64,000 nucleotides of DNA from Finegoldia magna_J (lineage in GTDB: Bacteria > Bacillota > Clostridia > Tissierellales > Peptoniphilaceae), in contig NZ_NDYF01000002.1 of NCBI RefSeq assembly GCF_002243175.1, forward strand, positions 47,922 to 111,921, in the 5' to 3' direction. The notes beneath the pieces were generated by a model, which did no database searches, was not told the DNA's origin, and worked only from the letters and a program-made list of their open reading frames with translations. Shown piece by piece: positions 8,161 to 16,147 of this stretch (position 1 is the first letter of the stretch; each line of letters begins with the position of its first letter). The position numbers were made by a program, and so were the translations under genes.

Positions 8161-8577
8161 GTTTAATATTCATGGGATATCCAAATGATAATTCATTTCA
8201 TATCCCTCATTGCATTAAGTATTATATAACCATAAAACAGCTATGTCAAGCACTTTTTCAAAGTTTTTTGAAAAATTTTTGTAAAGAAAAATTAGGAAAA
8301 CGAATGATTTTTGTGAGTACCGTTTTCACAGAAGGCTTATTTTTATTCGATAAATATTTTTTTAGGAAAACAAATGTTGATATGTTCAAGTTTCCTAAGA
8401 AAAATAAAAATTTCCCAGTTACTCAATGTTTTCCTGCAATTTTCCTGAAAGAAAACAGATAGCATTTTAAAAAATTGGGAAAATTTTTTGAAAAGTTGAT
8501 AATGTATATTGGTGGTTGCGAAAAAATTTAGCAGAATAAAGCTGAATTCAGTTTTAAAAATAATATGATTTTTTATA
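8161..8577. other. Gene-free AT-rich stretch with repeated TTTCC/GGAAA motifs
   Basis: No supportable gene. A 15-base motif TTAGGAAAACRAATG occurs at 8292-8306 and again at 8362-8376, and many further TTTTCC or GGAAAA words lie between 8250 and 8500. A 96-codon frame at 8172-8462 has no ribosome site and the composition of noncoding DNA. Confidence 0.4.
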
Positions 8578-8606
8578 TAGACAATTTAAAAACAATATGC
8601 TATAAT
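8578..8606 (+). promoter_or_regulatory. Extended -10 promoter before a mini-ORF
   Basis: TAGACA (8578-8583), a 17-base spacer and TGC-TATAAT (-10 at 8601-8606) make a near-consensus sigma-A promoter. It fires into the 24-codon frame at 8636 and a decayed region beyond. Confidence 0.65.
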
Positions 8607-8635
8607 TTAAAAATCTAAAAAATAAGTAGGGATAT

Positions 8636-8710
8636 ATGTTAATTGACGATGAAAGTAAAATAAAAATGTTATCTAAAGAGATGGTAGAAGTTATATCATA
8701 TTTAATATAG
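8636..8710 (+). CDS. 24-residue mini-ORF or truncated gene start
   Basis: ATG at 8636 follows AGTAGGGA at a normal distance and a strong promoter 30 bases upstream. The frame ends after 24 residues (begins MLIDDESKIKMLSKEM). It may be the surviving 5' end of a gene that has otherwise decayed before 8890, or a small peptide in its own right. The 180 bases that follow have stops in all frames. No family recognised. Confidence 0.35.
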   Translation: MLIDDESKIKMLSKEMVEVISYLI

Positions 8711-8890
8711 AATTGGATTTGATTTATTTATCTTTATGAATCAAACAAACGCTTCCAATAAATTCTGCGGAAAATGTTTTACTCACCCATAGATGCCGTT
8801 AATACATATAATTATAGCTAAAATTCTGAAAATATTATAGGGAATTTGACGATAGGGTTTTGAAAATATAAATGATATAAGGAGTAAAAA

Positions 8891-9718
8891 ATGAAGGAAA
8901 GAGTACTTATTACAGGAGCTTGTGGAACTGTTGGTAAAGAACTTTTAAAGTATTATATAGATAAAGATGATTATATCATAGCTATAGATAATAATGAAAA
9001 TGATACTGCCATTTTAGAAAAAAGTATTAAACATGAAAAGATTAAATTTATTCCATTAGATGTATATGATGAATATACACTAAACATTATTGATAAATTA
9101 AGGCCGACTGTAATCATACATTCCGCTGTACTGAAAAATACTTATTACAATGAAATCTATAATAAGTATTATCATGATATTAATGTAAATGGGACAATAA
9201 AACTTATATACAGAATGATTGATTCGAAAGATTTAAAAAGATTTATTTTTCTTTCCAGTGATGAAGCGTATAATCCAACCAATTTTTTTGGAAAAGATAA
9301 ACTAGAAGTTGAAAATATTTTAAAAAAAATTAAGATAAATGGAAAAGTAATACAATCAGTTAGATTTCCGTTTATAGTCGAAAGTAAAGGTTCAGTTTAT
9401 AATATTTTTAAGAAGCAGGCTGAGAATAATTTACCACTTACAGTAACTGATAAGAACGTAAAAAAGATTGCAGCTAATTTAAGTAGTTTTATTGTTACAT
9501 GGAATGATTTTTACAATAATGTATGTGAAAATGGAGTATTTAACTTTGATATTGGAAAGGAAATATCGATATATAACTTAGCTAGTGACATAATAGCTAA
9601 GACTAATTCAAATAGTAAGATAGAGATTATCGGGTTAAGAGAAGGAGAAGTTTTAAAAAAGAACATAATAAAATCAAAAGAGCATAAGGTTCGAAATAAT
9701 ATTTTTAAAATACATTAA
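8891..9718 (+). CDS. CapD/FlaA1-like NAD-dependent sugar epimerase/dehydratase, short form
   Basis: A 275-residue extended SDR. TGACGTVGKEL (7-17) is the G-x-x-G-x-x-G NAD site. SSDEAYNPTNFFGKDK (about 121-136) corresponds to the S-T-D-K-A-x-x-P-T-N-x-M-G-x-x-K motif of the CapD/FlaA1/PseB polysaccharide branch, in which the catalytic Tyr is replaced by Met (here Phe) and the Lys is kept. It is shorter than usual CapE/FlaA1 proteins (about 330), with a reduced C-terminal sugar-binding part. The ribosome site AAGGAG is 7 bases upstream. Flanked by decayed DNA, it may be a relic of a surface glycan cluster or still active. Substrate unknown. Confidence 0.6.
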   Translation: MKERVLITGACGTVGKELLKYYIDKDDYIIAIDNNENDTAILEKSIKHEKIKFIPLDVYDEYTLNIIDKLRPTVIIHSAVLKNTYYNEIYNKYYHDINVNGTIKLIYRMIDSKDLKRFIFLSSDEAYNPTNFFGKDKLEVENILKKIKINGKVIQSVRFPFIVESKGSVYNIFKKQAENNLPLTVTDKNVKKIAANLSSFIVTWNDFYNNVCENGVFNFDIGKEISIYNLASDIIAKTNSNSKIEIIGLREGEVLKKNIIKSKEHKVRNNIFKIH

Positions 9719-10153
9719 TAAATGTATCATTTAAAATTTGTTGATAAATGAGATTGCGAGATAGTTTATATATAAAAAATATAATAAAAAAACGATGTAA
9801 ATAAATTTAATGTTTTCAGTGAAATATCAGAAATAAAGATAAAAACTATTTAAGATTCTAATTCGAGAATATAAACTTTAAACAATAATGACTTTCAAGA
9901 AGCATTGAACGATATTATAGGTGATAAAATAAAAAAACGTTAAAAGTAGAAAATATTTATGTATTTGTGATGTAAACTTTGTAAGTGTATAACACTTTAA
10001 TATATTAAATTTAAGAAATATAAGGAGTATGAAATTAAAGAAAGAACAAATTTTATTATAGACATAGGAATGCCACCGTTGGTAGAAGAATTAAAATCGT
10101 ATGGAGGAAATGTTGTAATCTTAAAAGAAAGAGAAAACATGACCGAAGATTAG
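9719..10153 (+). pseudogene. Decayed coding remnants
   Basis: No intact gene. At about 9880-9943 a frame reads N-N-D-F-Q-E-A-L-N-D-I-I-G-D-K then stops. At 10010-10153 an open frame without start reads D-I-G-M-P-P-L-V-E-E-L-K-S-Y-G-G, then N-V-V-I-L-K-E-R-E and M-T-E-D-stop, which looks like the protein-like C-terminus of a lost gene that preceded the MFS transporter. I do not recognise the parent family. Stops in every frame elsewhere. Confidence 0.5.
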
Positions 10154-10156
10154 TTT

Positions 10157-11350
10157 ATGAATAAAAAAAACAATAAAAAATTTCTTTTTGTTGGGGCTAC
10201 AACTACGATATTGGGCAATAAAATCTTTGATTTTGCAAATAATTTTCTGATTTCGAAGATTAGTCCTAAAACATCATTTCTATTGGCGCTGTATCAGTCA
10301 TCAGAATTAATCATATCTATTCTATTAAATTTAATAGGAGGAGCGATATCAGACTTTACAAGCAAGAAGAATAAAATAGTTATAATATCAGACCTCTTAT
10401 CAGGTATTTTTGTTTTATCTATATTATTTTTACAAAAAACAAGTTTACCAATGTCTGCTGTTATTATTTCAGTAAATATATTACTTAGTATAATTTCATC
10501 GTTTAATGCGCCATCGGCAAAGGCATTAATTAAACACTATATTGATAAAGATGAGATTTCTAAGTTTAACTCATGTTTGCAAATAGCAATTCAAATCATA
10601 AAAGTAATTACTCCTATATTCACGATTTCATTGATAAAAGTCATAGGATATAGGAATATTATTCTGATAAATGCATTTACATTTTTCTTATCATCGTTTT
10701 GTGAATACAATTTAAAAAGTGATGAAGAAATACAGTTTAAGAGTAAGAGTGAGAAGAAAATCATTTAAAATATCGTGGAAGGTATCCAATATCTACTGCA
10801 ACAAAAGAAAATATTAAATCTTATAGTAACATCATCACTAGTAAACTTCTTTTTAGCTGGATATAATTTATTTTCACCTTATTCAAGAAATTTGTTTGAA
10901 AGTTCTATTGATCCGTATGCGATTTTTCTTTCGGCAGAAGCTGCGGGAGGTATGATAGGGGGAATAATAGCTTTAAAAATCATTAGCTCAAATTATTCAC
11001 GAAAATCGTACGATTTTTTAATTCTTTCAGGGTTATTCATAGTATTATATTATTTTGTTATGAAACTTTTTAAGAACATTATAATTGCTATGATTTGTAT
11101 AGTATTGTTTAATTTGTTCCTTACTATTTATAATATTTCATTTTTTACAGGAATAAATGAAGATGTTGATTCGAATTATATAGGAAGAATATTTTCAATA
11201 GTTTTTACAGCCGCTCTAGCCTTTATGCCTATTGGATCATTCGTTTTTTCATGGGCATTTAGTGTAAAATCAATGAACCAATATTTGTTTATTGGTATTG
11301 GAGTTGTTGCTATATCAATGGTTGCAAAGAAAATTTATATAAAAGGTTGA
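10157..11350 (+). pseudogene. MFS transporter interrupted by one in-frame stop
   Basis: Two frames, 10157-10768 (203 residues) and 10775-11350, are in the same reading frame, separated only by TAA at 10766-10768. Read through, they give about 397 residues with roughly 12 hydrophobic segments, the length of an MFS exporter, and a G-G-x-x-S-D-F-T-S-K-K loop after the second helix (family G-x-x-x-D-R/K loop). The stop falls in the central cytoplasmic loop (K-K-I-I-stop-N-I-V-E-G-I-Q-Y). A single substitution would explain it. GTG 10775 could restart translation but would give a half transporter. Its 5' neighbour is also decayed. Confidence 0.7.
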
Positions 11351-11380
11351 TTTACTAAATTTTAGAATAGTAAAAATAAA

Positions 11381-11424
11381 ACCAAGAATGTATTGGATTA
11401 TTAATACGTTCTTGGTTTTTTATT
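11381..11424. terminator. Bidirectional terminator
   Basis: ACCAAGAA(T)GTATT pairs with AATACGTTCTTGGT, with A on the left and six T on the right. It closes both the MFS region (+) and the M42 peptidase gene (-). Confidence 0.8.
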
Positions 11425-11440
11425 TAAAGTAAGATAAAAT

Positions 11441-12472
11441 TTATTTCTTGTCTTCGATGTATTTTATACACAAATCGATAGATGCTTGTAATCCTTCTTG
11501 GTGAGTTCTTTCCATTGCGTGTGATGCATCAACACCAGGGCCAATCAAAGCAACTCTTAGATTATATCCTGCAGCTAAGGCTGCTGATCCGTCTGATCCG
11601 TAGAATGGATAGATGTCAACTGCGTGAGGAATATTATTTTCTTCGCAAATTCTAACTAATCTTTCTTTTAATTCTAAATCGTAAGGACCTGTAGAATCTG
11701 CTGCACAAATTGTTGTCTTAAATTCAGAAGATGTTTGACCGTCTCCAGGAGCAGCCATGTCAACAACGATGAATTCGTCAGTTTCTTCTGGAATTCCGTA
11801 ACATGCACCGTGTCCAACTTCTTCGTAGTTTGAGATGAAGAAGTTAAGTGTGTGTTTTGGAGTTATGTTGTTTTCTACAAAATATCTTACAGTTTCATAC
11901 AATACGTATACACAAGCTTTGTCATCTAAGTGTCTTGATTTTACGAATCCACTTTCTGTTAATTGAGTTCTTGAATCTAAATAGATGAAATCACCAACGT
12001 TGATTCCAAGTTTTTTTACATCTTCAGCTGATTCAACTTTTTCGTCGATTCTGATTTCCATTGTCTTGGCGTTTCTTTCGTTGCTTTTAGCTTCTGGGCC
12101 GTAAACGTGAACTGATTGTTTGTCGTTTAAGCAAGTTCCAGTGTATTTCTTGCCAGACATTGTGGAGATAGTTACATATTCATTTTCAACAGAGTTGTAT
12201 GCGTAACCACCAACCAAGAAAGTTTTTAATCTTCCATTAGGTTTGATTTCTTTGACCATCAATCCCAACGTATCCACGTGAGCTGCGAATGTAGATTGTT
12301 TTTCGTCAGTTTCTCCACGAAGAGTAACAACCATTGCACCTTTGTTAGTGAAGTTGATTTCAACTTTTCCTAATTCTTCGAATTTTTTTCTAACTTTTTC
12401 CATAACGACTTTAGTGTCGCCAGATGGAGAAGAAGTCATTAAAATTTCTTGTAAAAAACCTAAATTTTCCAT
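11441..12472 (-). CDS. M42-family metallo-aminopeptidase
   Basis: A 343-residue cytosolic peptidase, the family of glutamyl aminopeptidases and tetrahedral TET peptidases. The dinuclear metal site is visible: His65 and Asp67 in AAHVDTLG, the bridging Asp in SRHLDDKAC (183), Glu217/218 in SNYEEVGHGA (general base and ligand), Asp238 in VVDMAAPGDG and a C-terminal His in the H-A-M-E-R-T-H segment. Length is typical. The ATG follows AGGAGG, and a promoter (TTGAAA, 18-base spacer, TGG-TATCAT) lies at 12500-12529 on the minus strand. It trims N-terminal residues from peptides, useful in an organism that lives on peptides and amino acids. Exact residue preference cannot be read. Confidence 0.88.
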   Translation of the reverse strand: MENLGFLQEILMTSSPSGDTKVVMEKVRKKFEELGKVEINFTNKGAMVVTLRGETDEKQSTFAAHVDTLGLMVKEIKPNGRLKTFLVGGYAYNSVENEYVTISTMSGKKYTGTCLNDKQSVHVYGPEAKSNERNAKTMEIRIDEKVESAEDVKKLGINVGDFIYLDSRTQLTESGFVKSRHLDDKACVYVLYETVRYFVENNITPKHTLNFFISNYEEVGHGACYGIPEETDEFIVVDMAAPGDGQTSSEFKTTICAADSTGPYDLELKERLVRICEENNIPHAVDIYPFYGSDGSAALAAGYNLRVALIGPGVDASHAMERTHQEGLQASIDLCIKYIEDKK

Positions 12473-12499
12473 ATTGAGAACCTCCTAAAATATATTTTT

Positions 12500-12529
12500 A
12501 TGATACCACATATAATCACATTGTTTCAA
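12500..12529 (-). promoter_or_regulatory. Promoter of the M42 peptidase gene
   Basis: On the minus strand TTGAAA (12529-12524), 18 bases, then TATCAT (12505-12500) preceded by TGG as an extended -10. Confidence 0.65.
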
Positions 12530-12605
12530 TCGTTTAAAGTGAGGGTTAATGTTTTAACTAAAATTTTACGCACTAAATATATGATAAAATTAATTGAGGT
12601 GAAAA

Positions 12606-13103
12606 ATGAAAGGATATTTTGCATCGCATTTCTTCAACGACGCTATGTTTCGTTGGACTGAAGATTTGGCGAGATTTATAGAGAAAGAAGTGGACATTGA
12701 TTTGTATGTGCCACAACGAAATGATTCGATAAACAACAAAAAAGACAATGATGCTACAATTACTGACATCGACATCGCAAGAAATGACATGGCGAAGTTA
12801 AAAGAAGCTGACGTTTTGATAGCTTGTCTTGACGGATTGTCGATTGATGATGGTGTTGCAGGAGAAATCATGGCTTTTTCGGTGATGAAAGATTACGAAG
12901 AAGAATACAAATTGACTGACAAGAAGAGAATTATCATTGGATTTGTCACAGATATGAGATATTTGGGAACTGGCGAGAACAAATTATACAGAAACCAAAT
13001 GATAATTGGCCAAGTTAAAGATAAGGGATACTTCATTGTTGGATATCCAAATACCGACGATTACAAAAAAGAAATCGTAGATATTATTAAAAGAGAATAT
13101 TAG
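12606..13103 (+). CDS. Nucleoside 2-deoxyribosyltransferase
   Basis: A 165-residue enzyme that moves 2-deoxyribose between nucleobases in deoxynucleoside salvage. The N-terminal F-A-S-H-F-F-N-D strand-loop replaces the usual Y-L-A-x-P-F-F. DxDIARNDMAKLKEADVLIA (about 55-73) is the substrate-binding helix region, and C-L-D-G-L-S-I-D-D-G-V-A-G-E places the catalytic Glu at residue 87 after the D-G-x-x-x-D-x-G pattern. The start follows TTGAGGTGAAAA. It is a single gene closed by a hairpin. Type I versus II specificity is not visible. Confidence 0.85.
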   Translation: MKGYFASHFFNDAMFRWTEDLARFIEKEVDIDLYVPQRNDSINNKKDNDATITDIDIARNDMAKLKEADVLIACLDGLSIDDGVAGEIMAFSVMKDYEEEYKLTDKKRIIIGFVTDMRYLGTGENKLYRNQMIIGQVKDKGYFIVGYPNTDDYKKEIVDIIKREY

Positions 13104-13109
13104 AAAAAG

Positions 13110-13134
13110 CTAGCTAGAAATAGCTAGTTTTTTT
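13110..13134 (+). terminator. Terminator after the deoxyribosyltransferase gene
   Basis: CTAGCTA-GAAA-TAGCTAG, a perfect 7-bp stem on a GAAA tetraloop, then seven T. Confidence 0.85.
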
Positions 13135-13135
13135 A

Positions 13136-13164
13136 TTGACAAATGATAAATCAAAATTTATTAT
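13136..13164 (+). promoter_or_regulatory. Promoter of the 81-residue membrane protein gene
   Basis: TTGACA (13136-13141), 17-base spacer, TATTAT (13159-13164). It begins inside the T run of the preceding terminator. Confidence 0.65.
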
Positions 13165-13202
13165 ATAAGTGATAAGAATATTCACTATCAAAAAGGAGAA
13201 GA

Positions 13203-13448
13203 ATGAAAAGCAAATACTTATCTACAATAAGCAAATTAGTTTATTTGGTAACATTAATTTTACTGTTTATAATTAGTAAAAAAAATATTCAGATACAAAA
13301 ATTTACATTGATTCTTATCATGGGAATTAATATTTTTAGTTTTGTAGCAGCTTTATTTTTATCGGAAATATCAAAAAAGTTAAAATTTGGATTAATTTTG
13401 GCTTTGGTAATTTTTTATATAGTTTTCGTGACTTTAAATATGATTTAA
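13203..13448 (+). CDS. Small three-helix membrane protein, unknown function
   Basis: An 81-residue protein made almost entirely of three hydrophobic helices (about 10-25, 33-53 and 61-80) joined by lysine-rich turns. It has its own promoter, an AAAAAGGAG ribosome site and a terminator downstream, so it is probably expressed as a single gene. No motif points to a function and I do not recognise the family. Confidence 0.6.
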   Translation: MKSKYLSTISKLVYLVTLILLFIISKKNIQIQKFTLILIMGINIFSFVAALFLSEISKKLKFGLILALVIFYIVFVTLNMI

Positions 13449-13482
13449 TAGAAAATTGAAATATTCTTATCGTAAGATATCG

Positions 13483-13531
13483 AAGTTCTCATTAAATTTG
13501 TTGCAGTAGCAATTTAATGAGAACTTTTTGT
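13483..13531 (+). terminator. Terminator after the small membrane protein gene
   Basis: AAGTTCTCATTAAATT and AATTTAATGAGAACTT form a perfect 16-bp stem, followed by T-rich DNA. Confidence 0.8.
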
Positions 13532-13563
13532 TTTAACTTTAAGGGAAAAAGAGTTTATATTAT

Positions 13564-13757
13564 AAGTAGCAAATGATGTAGACAAACCTTCATGCACGAA
13601 TATCTAGACTACAAAATTTGTTGATTTCTAAATCTCAAAATCCTAAAATCGCAAGCACACTTCGTTCATGCGATGCGATTTTTTGACGGATTTCTTCGAT
13701 TTGAAATCAAATCAAATTTTTCCGTATGATATTCTTAGCATGAACGGTTTGCTACTT
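13564..13757. repeat. Large imperfect palindromic element (member 1)
   Basis: The left arm (AAGTAGCAAA at 13564, then TTCATGC and GAATATC ending 13604) is answered by the right arm (GATATTC from 13729, GCATGAA, then TTTGCTACTT ending 13757). Inside, AAATTTG/CAAATTT and AAATCGCA/TGCGATTT arms nest to a central hairpin. The only other content of 13532-13980 is AT-rich DNA before purA, with TATAAT boxes near 13825 and an extended -10 (TGG-TATAAT, 13907-13915). A related element lies at 42669-42824. It could be a MITE or a folded RNA. Confidence 0.6.
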
Positions 13758-13980
13758 TTTCTCTGAAAATTAATTTTAATCACAGAAAACGGGAAGGATT
13801 TATAATAGAAAATTTCCACTTGGGGTATAATATTGTTGAAAATGTAGTTTCAAAATAACAAATTGGATAAATTACGGATTTTACACTATTTTTAAATGGC
13901 GGAATATGGTATAATTAGTAGTTGTGATTTGTAGTTAACTTAACAGTTAAATGAATCTAATAATTTGAAAGGAAGTTGTT

Positions 13981-15237
13981 ATGAATAAATTAGCGATAAT
14001 TGGTGCACAATGGGGAGACGAAGGTAAGGGAAAGGTTGTAAATTACTTTTCCAAATTTAATGATATTATTGTAAGATCTTCAGGTGGTGCCAACGCAGGA
14101 CATACTATTTATTTTAAAGACAAAAAGTACGTACATCATTTACTACCATCAATAACTTTTGACACAGATTCTAAGGGATTCTTGGCAAAAGGAATGGTAA
14201 TCGAATTAGAACAAATGATTGAAGAGTTGAAGGTTTTGGAAGCTGATTTCCCAGGAATTTCCAAGAGATTTATGGTCGATGTAGAAACATTTATCGTTCT
14301 ACCTTACCACAAAGAAGAAGACGGATTGTTGGAATCTATGAGAAAAAATCCTATCGGAACTACAAAAAGAGGTATCGGACCAGCTTATCAAGACAAAGCT
14401 GCTAGACAAAACGTTAGAATTATTGATTTGTTTGACGATGAATTGTTAAGAGAACGCGTTGAAGAAATAGTTTATTTGAAAAACAACATCTACGAAAGCA
14501 AAATGCACATCGATGTCGATGAAACAGTAAATTATTTGCTTGACAAGTTCGACCAATTATTAAAATTGGGCGTTACATTCACATCAGCATCTGAAATCGA
14601 AGAAGAAATCAAAAATAAAAAAGTTCTTTTCGAAGGTGCACAAGGAATCATGCTTGACTTAGATTCAGGAACATACCCATACGTTACATCAAGCACAACA
14701 ACTGCTTACAGCGCATCAGCAGCAGATGTTACATTGACTGATGATGACACAATCATGGGAGTTGTAAAAGCATACACATCCAGAGTTGGAGAAGGAGAAT
14801 TCCCAACAGAATTGTTCGATGAAGAAGCAGATAAGCTTAGAAAATTAGGCAATGAATTCGGAGCTACAACTGGAAGAAACAGACGTGTAGGTTGGATTGA
14901 CCTTGCACAATTACGTTATGCAATCAAAAAGAGCAAAATCAACTCAATTGTCATGACAAAAGCAGACGTATTAAACGGCTACGATAAAGTAAAAGTATGC
15001 GTTGGATATGAAATTGACGGCGTTGAACAAAAAATGCCATTCATTTCAAATGATTTCAAAAAAGCAAAACCAATCTACAAAGAATTTGACGGTTGGAATG
15101 ATGTGTTTGAAGTAAACTTCTTGAAATACATGACATTCATCGAAAAAGAATTAGACACAGAAATCTCTTATGTTTCTTATGGACCAAAAACTGAAGAAAT
15201 TATGCAAAAAAGAGATTTTATTATGAATATAAAATAA
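13981..15237 (+). CDS. purA: Adenylosuccinate synthetase
   Basis: A 418-residue enzyme joining IMP and aspartate with GTP to form adenylosuccinate, the first committed step to AMP. It opens with GAQWGDEGKGKVVNYF (8-23), containing the catalytic Asp and the GTP P-loop, then GGANAGHTI (catalytic His), GTTKRGIGPAYQDKAAR (about 123) and FEGAQGIMLDLDSGTYPYVT. The C-terminal GTP base site is the TKADVLNGYDKVKVC segment. Length is slightly under the usual 425-430. The start follows AAAGGAAG. No other purine gene is adjacent, so in this region it works in salvage or interconversion. Confidence 0.95.
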   Translation: MNKLAIIGAQWGDEGKGKVVNYFSKFNDIIVRSSGGANAGHTIYFKDKKYVHHLLPSITFDTDSKGFLAKGMVIELEQMIEELKVLEADFPGISKRFMVDVETFIVLPYHKEEDGLLESMRKNPIGTTKRGIGPAYQDKAARQNVRIIDLFDDELLRERVEEIVYLKNNIYESKMHIDVDETVNYLLDKFDQLLKLGVTFTSASEIEEEIKNKKVLFEGAQGIMLDLDSGTYPYVTSSTTTAYSASAADVTLTDDDTIMGVVKAYTSRVGEGEFPTELFDEEADKLRKLGNEFGATTGRNRRVGWIDLAQLRYAIKKSKINSIVMTKADVLNGYDKVKVCVGYEIDGVEQKMPFISNDFKKAKPIYKEFDGWNDVFEVNFLKYMTFIEKELDTEISYVSYGPKTEEIMQKRDFIMNIK

Positions 15238-15251
15238 AATATTACAAATTA

Positions 15252-15283
15252 TTCCGTGGATTAGCTTCGCGGAATTTTTTTTG
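15252..15283 (+). terminator. Terminator after purA
   Basis: TTCCG and CGGAA close a hairpin with a short extra pairing, followed by eight T. The rest of 15284-15460 is very AT-rich with no gene. Confidence 0.8.
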
Positions 15284-15462
15284 CCCAAATTTAATTGGAC
15301 TCAAAAAAACCAAAAAAATTTCCCGAAAAATGTTACAAAATTTCAAAAAAATTGTTTTATGAAATTGAAAAATATCAAATAAAAACGAAATTTGCAAAAT
15401 AAATGTTGGATTTTCAACGTTTTAAATCGAAAAAATAAAAATAAAAAAATTTAGGAAAAATG

Positions 15463-15522
15463 TTGAACATAGTTCAAAAAAGTGTTACAATATAAAACGT
15501 CAAAAGAAATGAACGGTGTTCA
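15463..15522 (+). promoter_or_regulatory. Promoter with two palindromic operators for the TetR operon
   Basis: The promoter is TTGAAC (15463-15468), a 17-base spacer and TACAAT (15486-15491). The -35 box is the left half of the perfect palindrome TTGAAC-ATA-GTTCAA (15463-15477). A second copy, TGAAC-GGT-GTTCA (15510-15522), sits just after the likely transcription start, 46 bases from the first. Two same-sequence dyads over and behind the promoter of a TetR gene are what an autorepressed operator pair looks like. Confidence 0.75.
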
Positions 15523-15543
15523 ATAGATGAAAGGAGGTTAGTT

Positions 15544-16134
15544 GTGTCGTATTTGGACGAAAAGAAAAAAGATAATAAATTACAAATAATTCAGTCTGCA
15601 GTTAAGATGTTTGAGAAAAAAGGCGTTGATAAGACGACTATCAGAGATATTATGAGCAACACTGATTTGGGATTGGGAACTTTTTATTCTTATTTTAAGG
15701 ATAAGGAAGATTTGAAGGAACAAATCGTCCTGAAGAAGCTTACAGATTTGGTGGTGGAAACTGAGAAGAAGTGCACACAAGAAGATCATGTTGAAAGATT
15801 TATTAGTTTTTTGGATTATATTATTGATTATTATATTGCTAATCCTTTTGAGTTTGAACTTGTTGCGAGTAATTTGAACTGGGCGTTGTATGCTAAGGTA
15901 GAAAATGATAAGAGATTTTTTGAAACAGACACTGCTCTGAAATATATTTTGAACAAGTATTCACAGTTGTTCTCAAAGGAATATTCTGATTCACAAAAAT
16001 TATATATTCTTTCTTTGACGATTGAGACTGTGATTTCAACTTGTAAGCTTGCAATCAGAAAGGATTCCATTTTATCTATTGATGAAATGAAGTCTGTTTT
16101 GGTTGAAGTTATTAAACAAATTTTAAATAGATAA
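15544..16134 (+). CDS. TetR-family transcriptional repressor
   Basis: A 196-residue regulator starting at GTG 15544, 5 bases after AAAGGAGGT. The N-terminal helix-turn-helix (residues 12-58) has the family signature: Q-I-I-Q-S-A-V-K-M-F, K-T-T-I-R-D-I, then LGLGTFYSYFKDKEDL. The C-terminal helical domain would bind an inducer and dimerise. It is first in an operon with an MMPL transporter and a coiled-coil protein, and probably represses that operon through the palindromes overlapping its promoter. The inducer may be a lipid or lipophilic drug, by analogy with other TetR-MMPL pairs. Confidence 0.85.
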   Translation: MSYLDEKKKDNKLQIIQSAVKMFEKKGVDKTTIRDIMSNTDLGLGTFYSYFKDKEDLKEQIVLKKLTDLVVETEKKCTQEDHVERFISFLDYIIDYYIANPFEFELVASNLNWALYAKVENDKRFFETDTALKYILNKYSQLFSKEYSDSQKLYILSLTIETVISTCKLAIRKDSILSIDEMKSVLVEVIKQILNR

Positions 16135-16147
16135 GGGTGATTTTTAC

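Noticed and set aside
8172..8462. 96-codon plus-strand frame upstream of the peptide trio
   Set aside because: No ribosome site, Phe/Lys-rich composition of AT-rich noncoding DNA, and it covers repeated GGAAAA words and the trio's control region.
12590..12871. Minus-strand frame over the deoxyribosyltransferase gene
   Set aside because: Antisense to a clear enzyme gene, no ribosome site and no recognisable protein character.
13822..13830. TATAAT at about 13825 as the purA promoter
   Set aside because: It has no matching -35 at the right distance; the extended -10 at 13907-13915 is nearer and better, though also without a strong -35.
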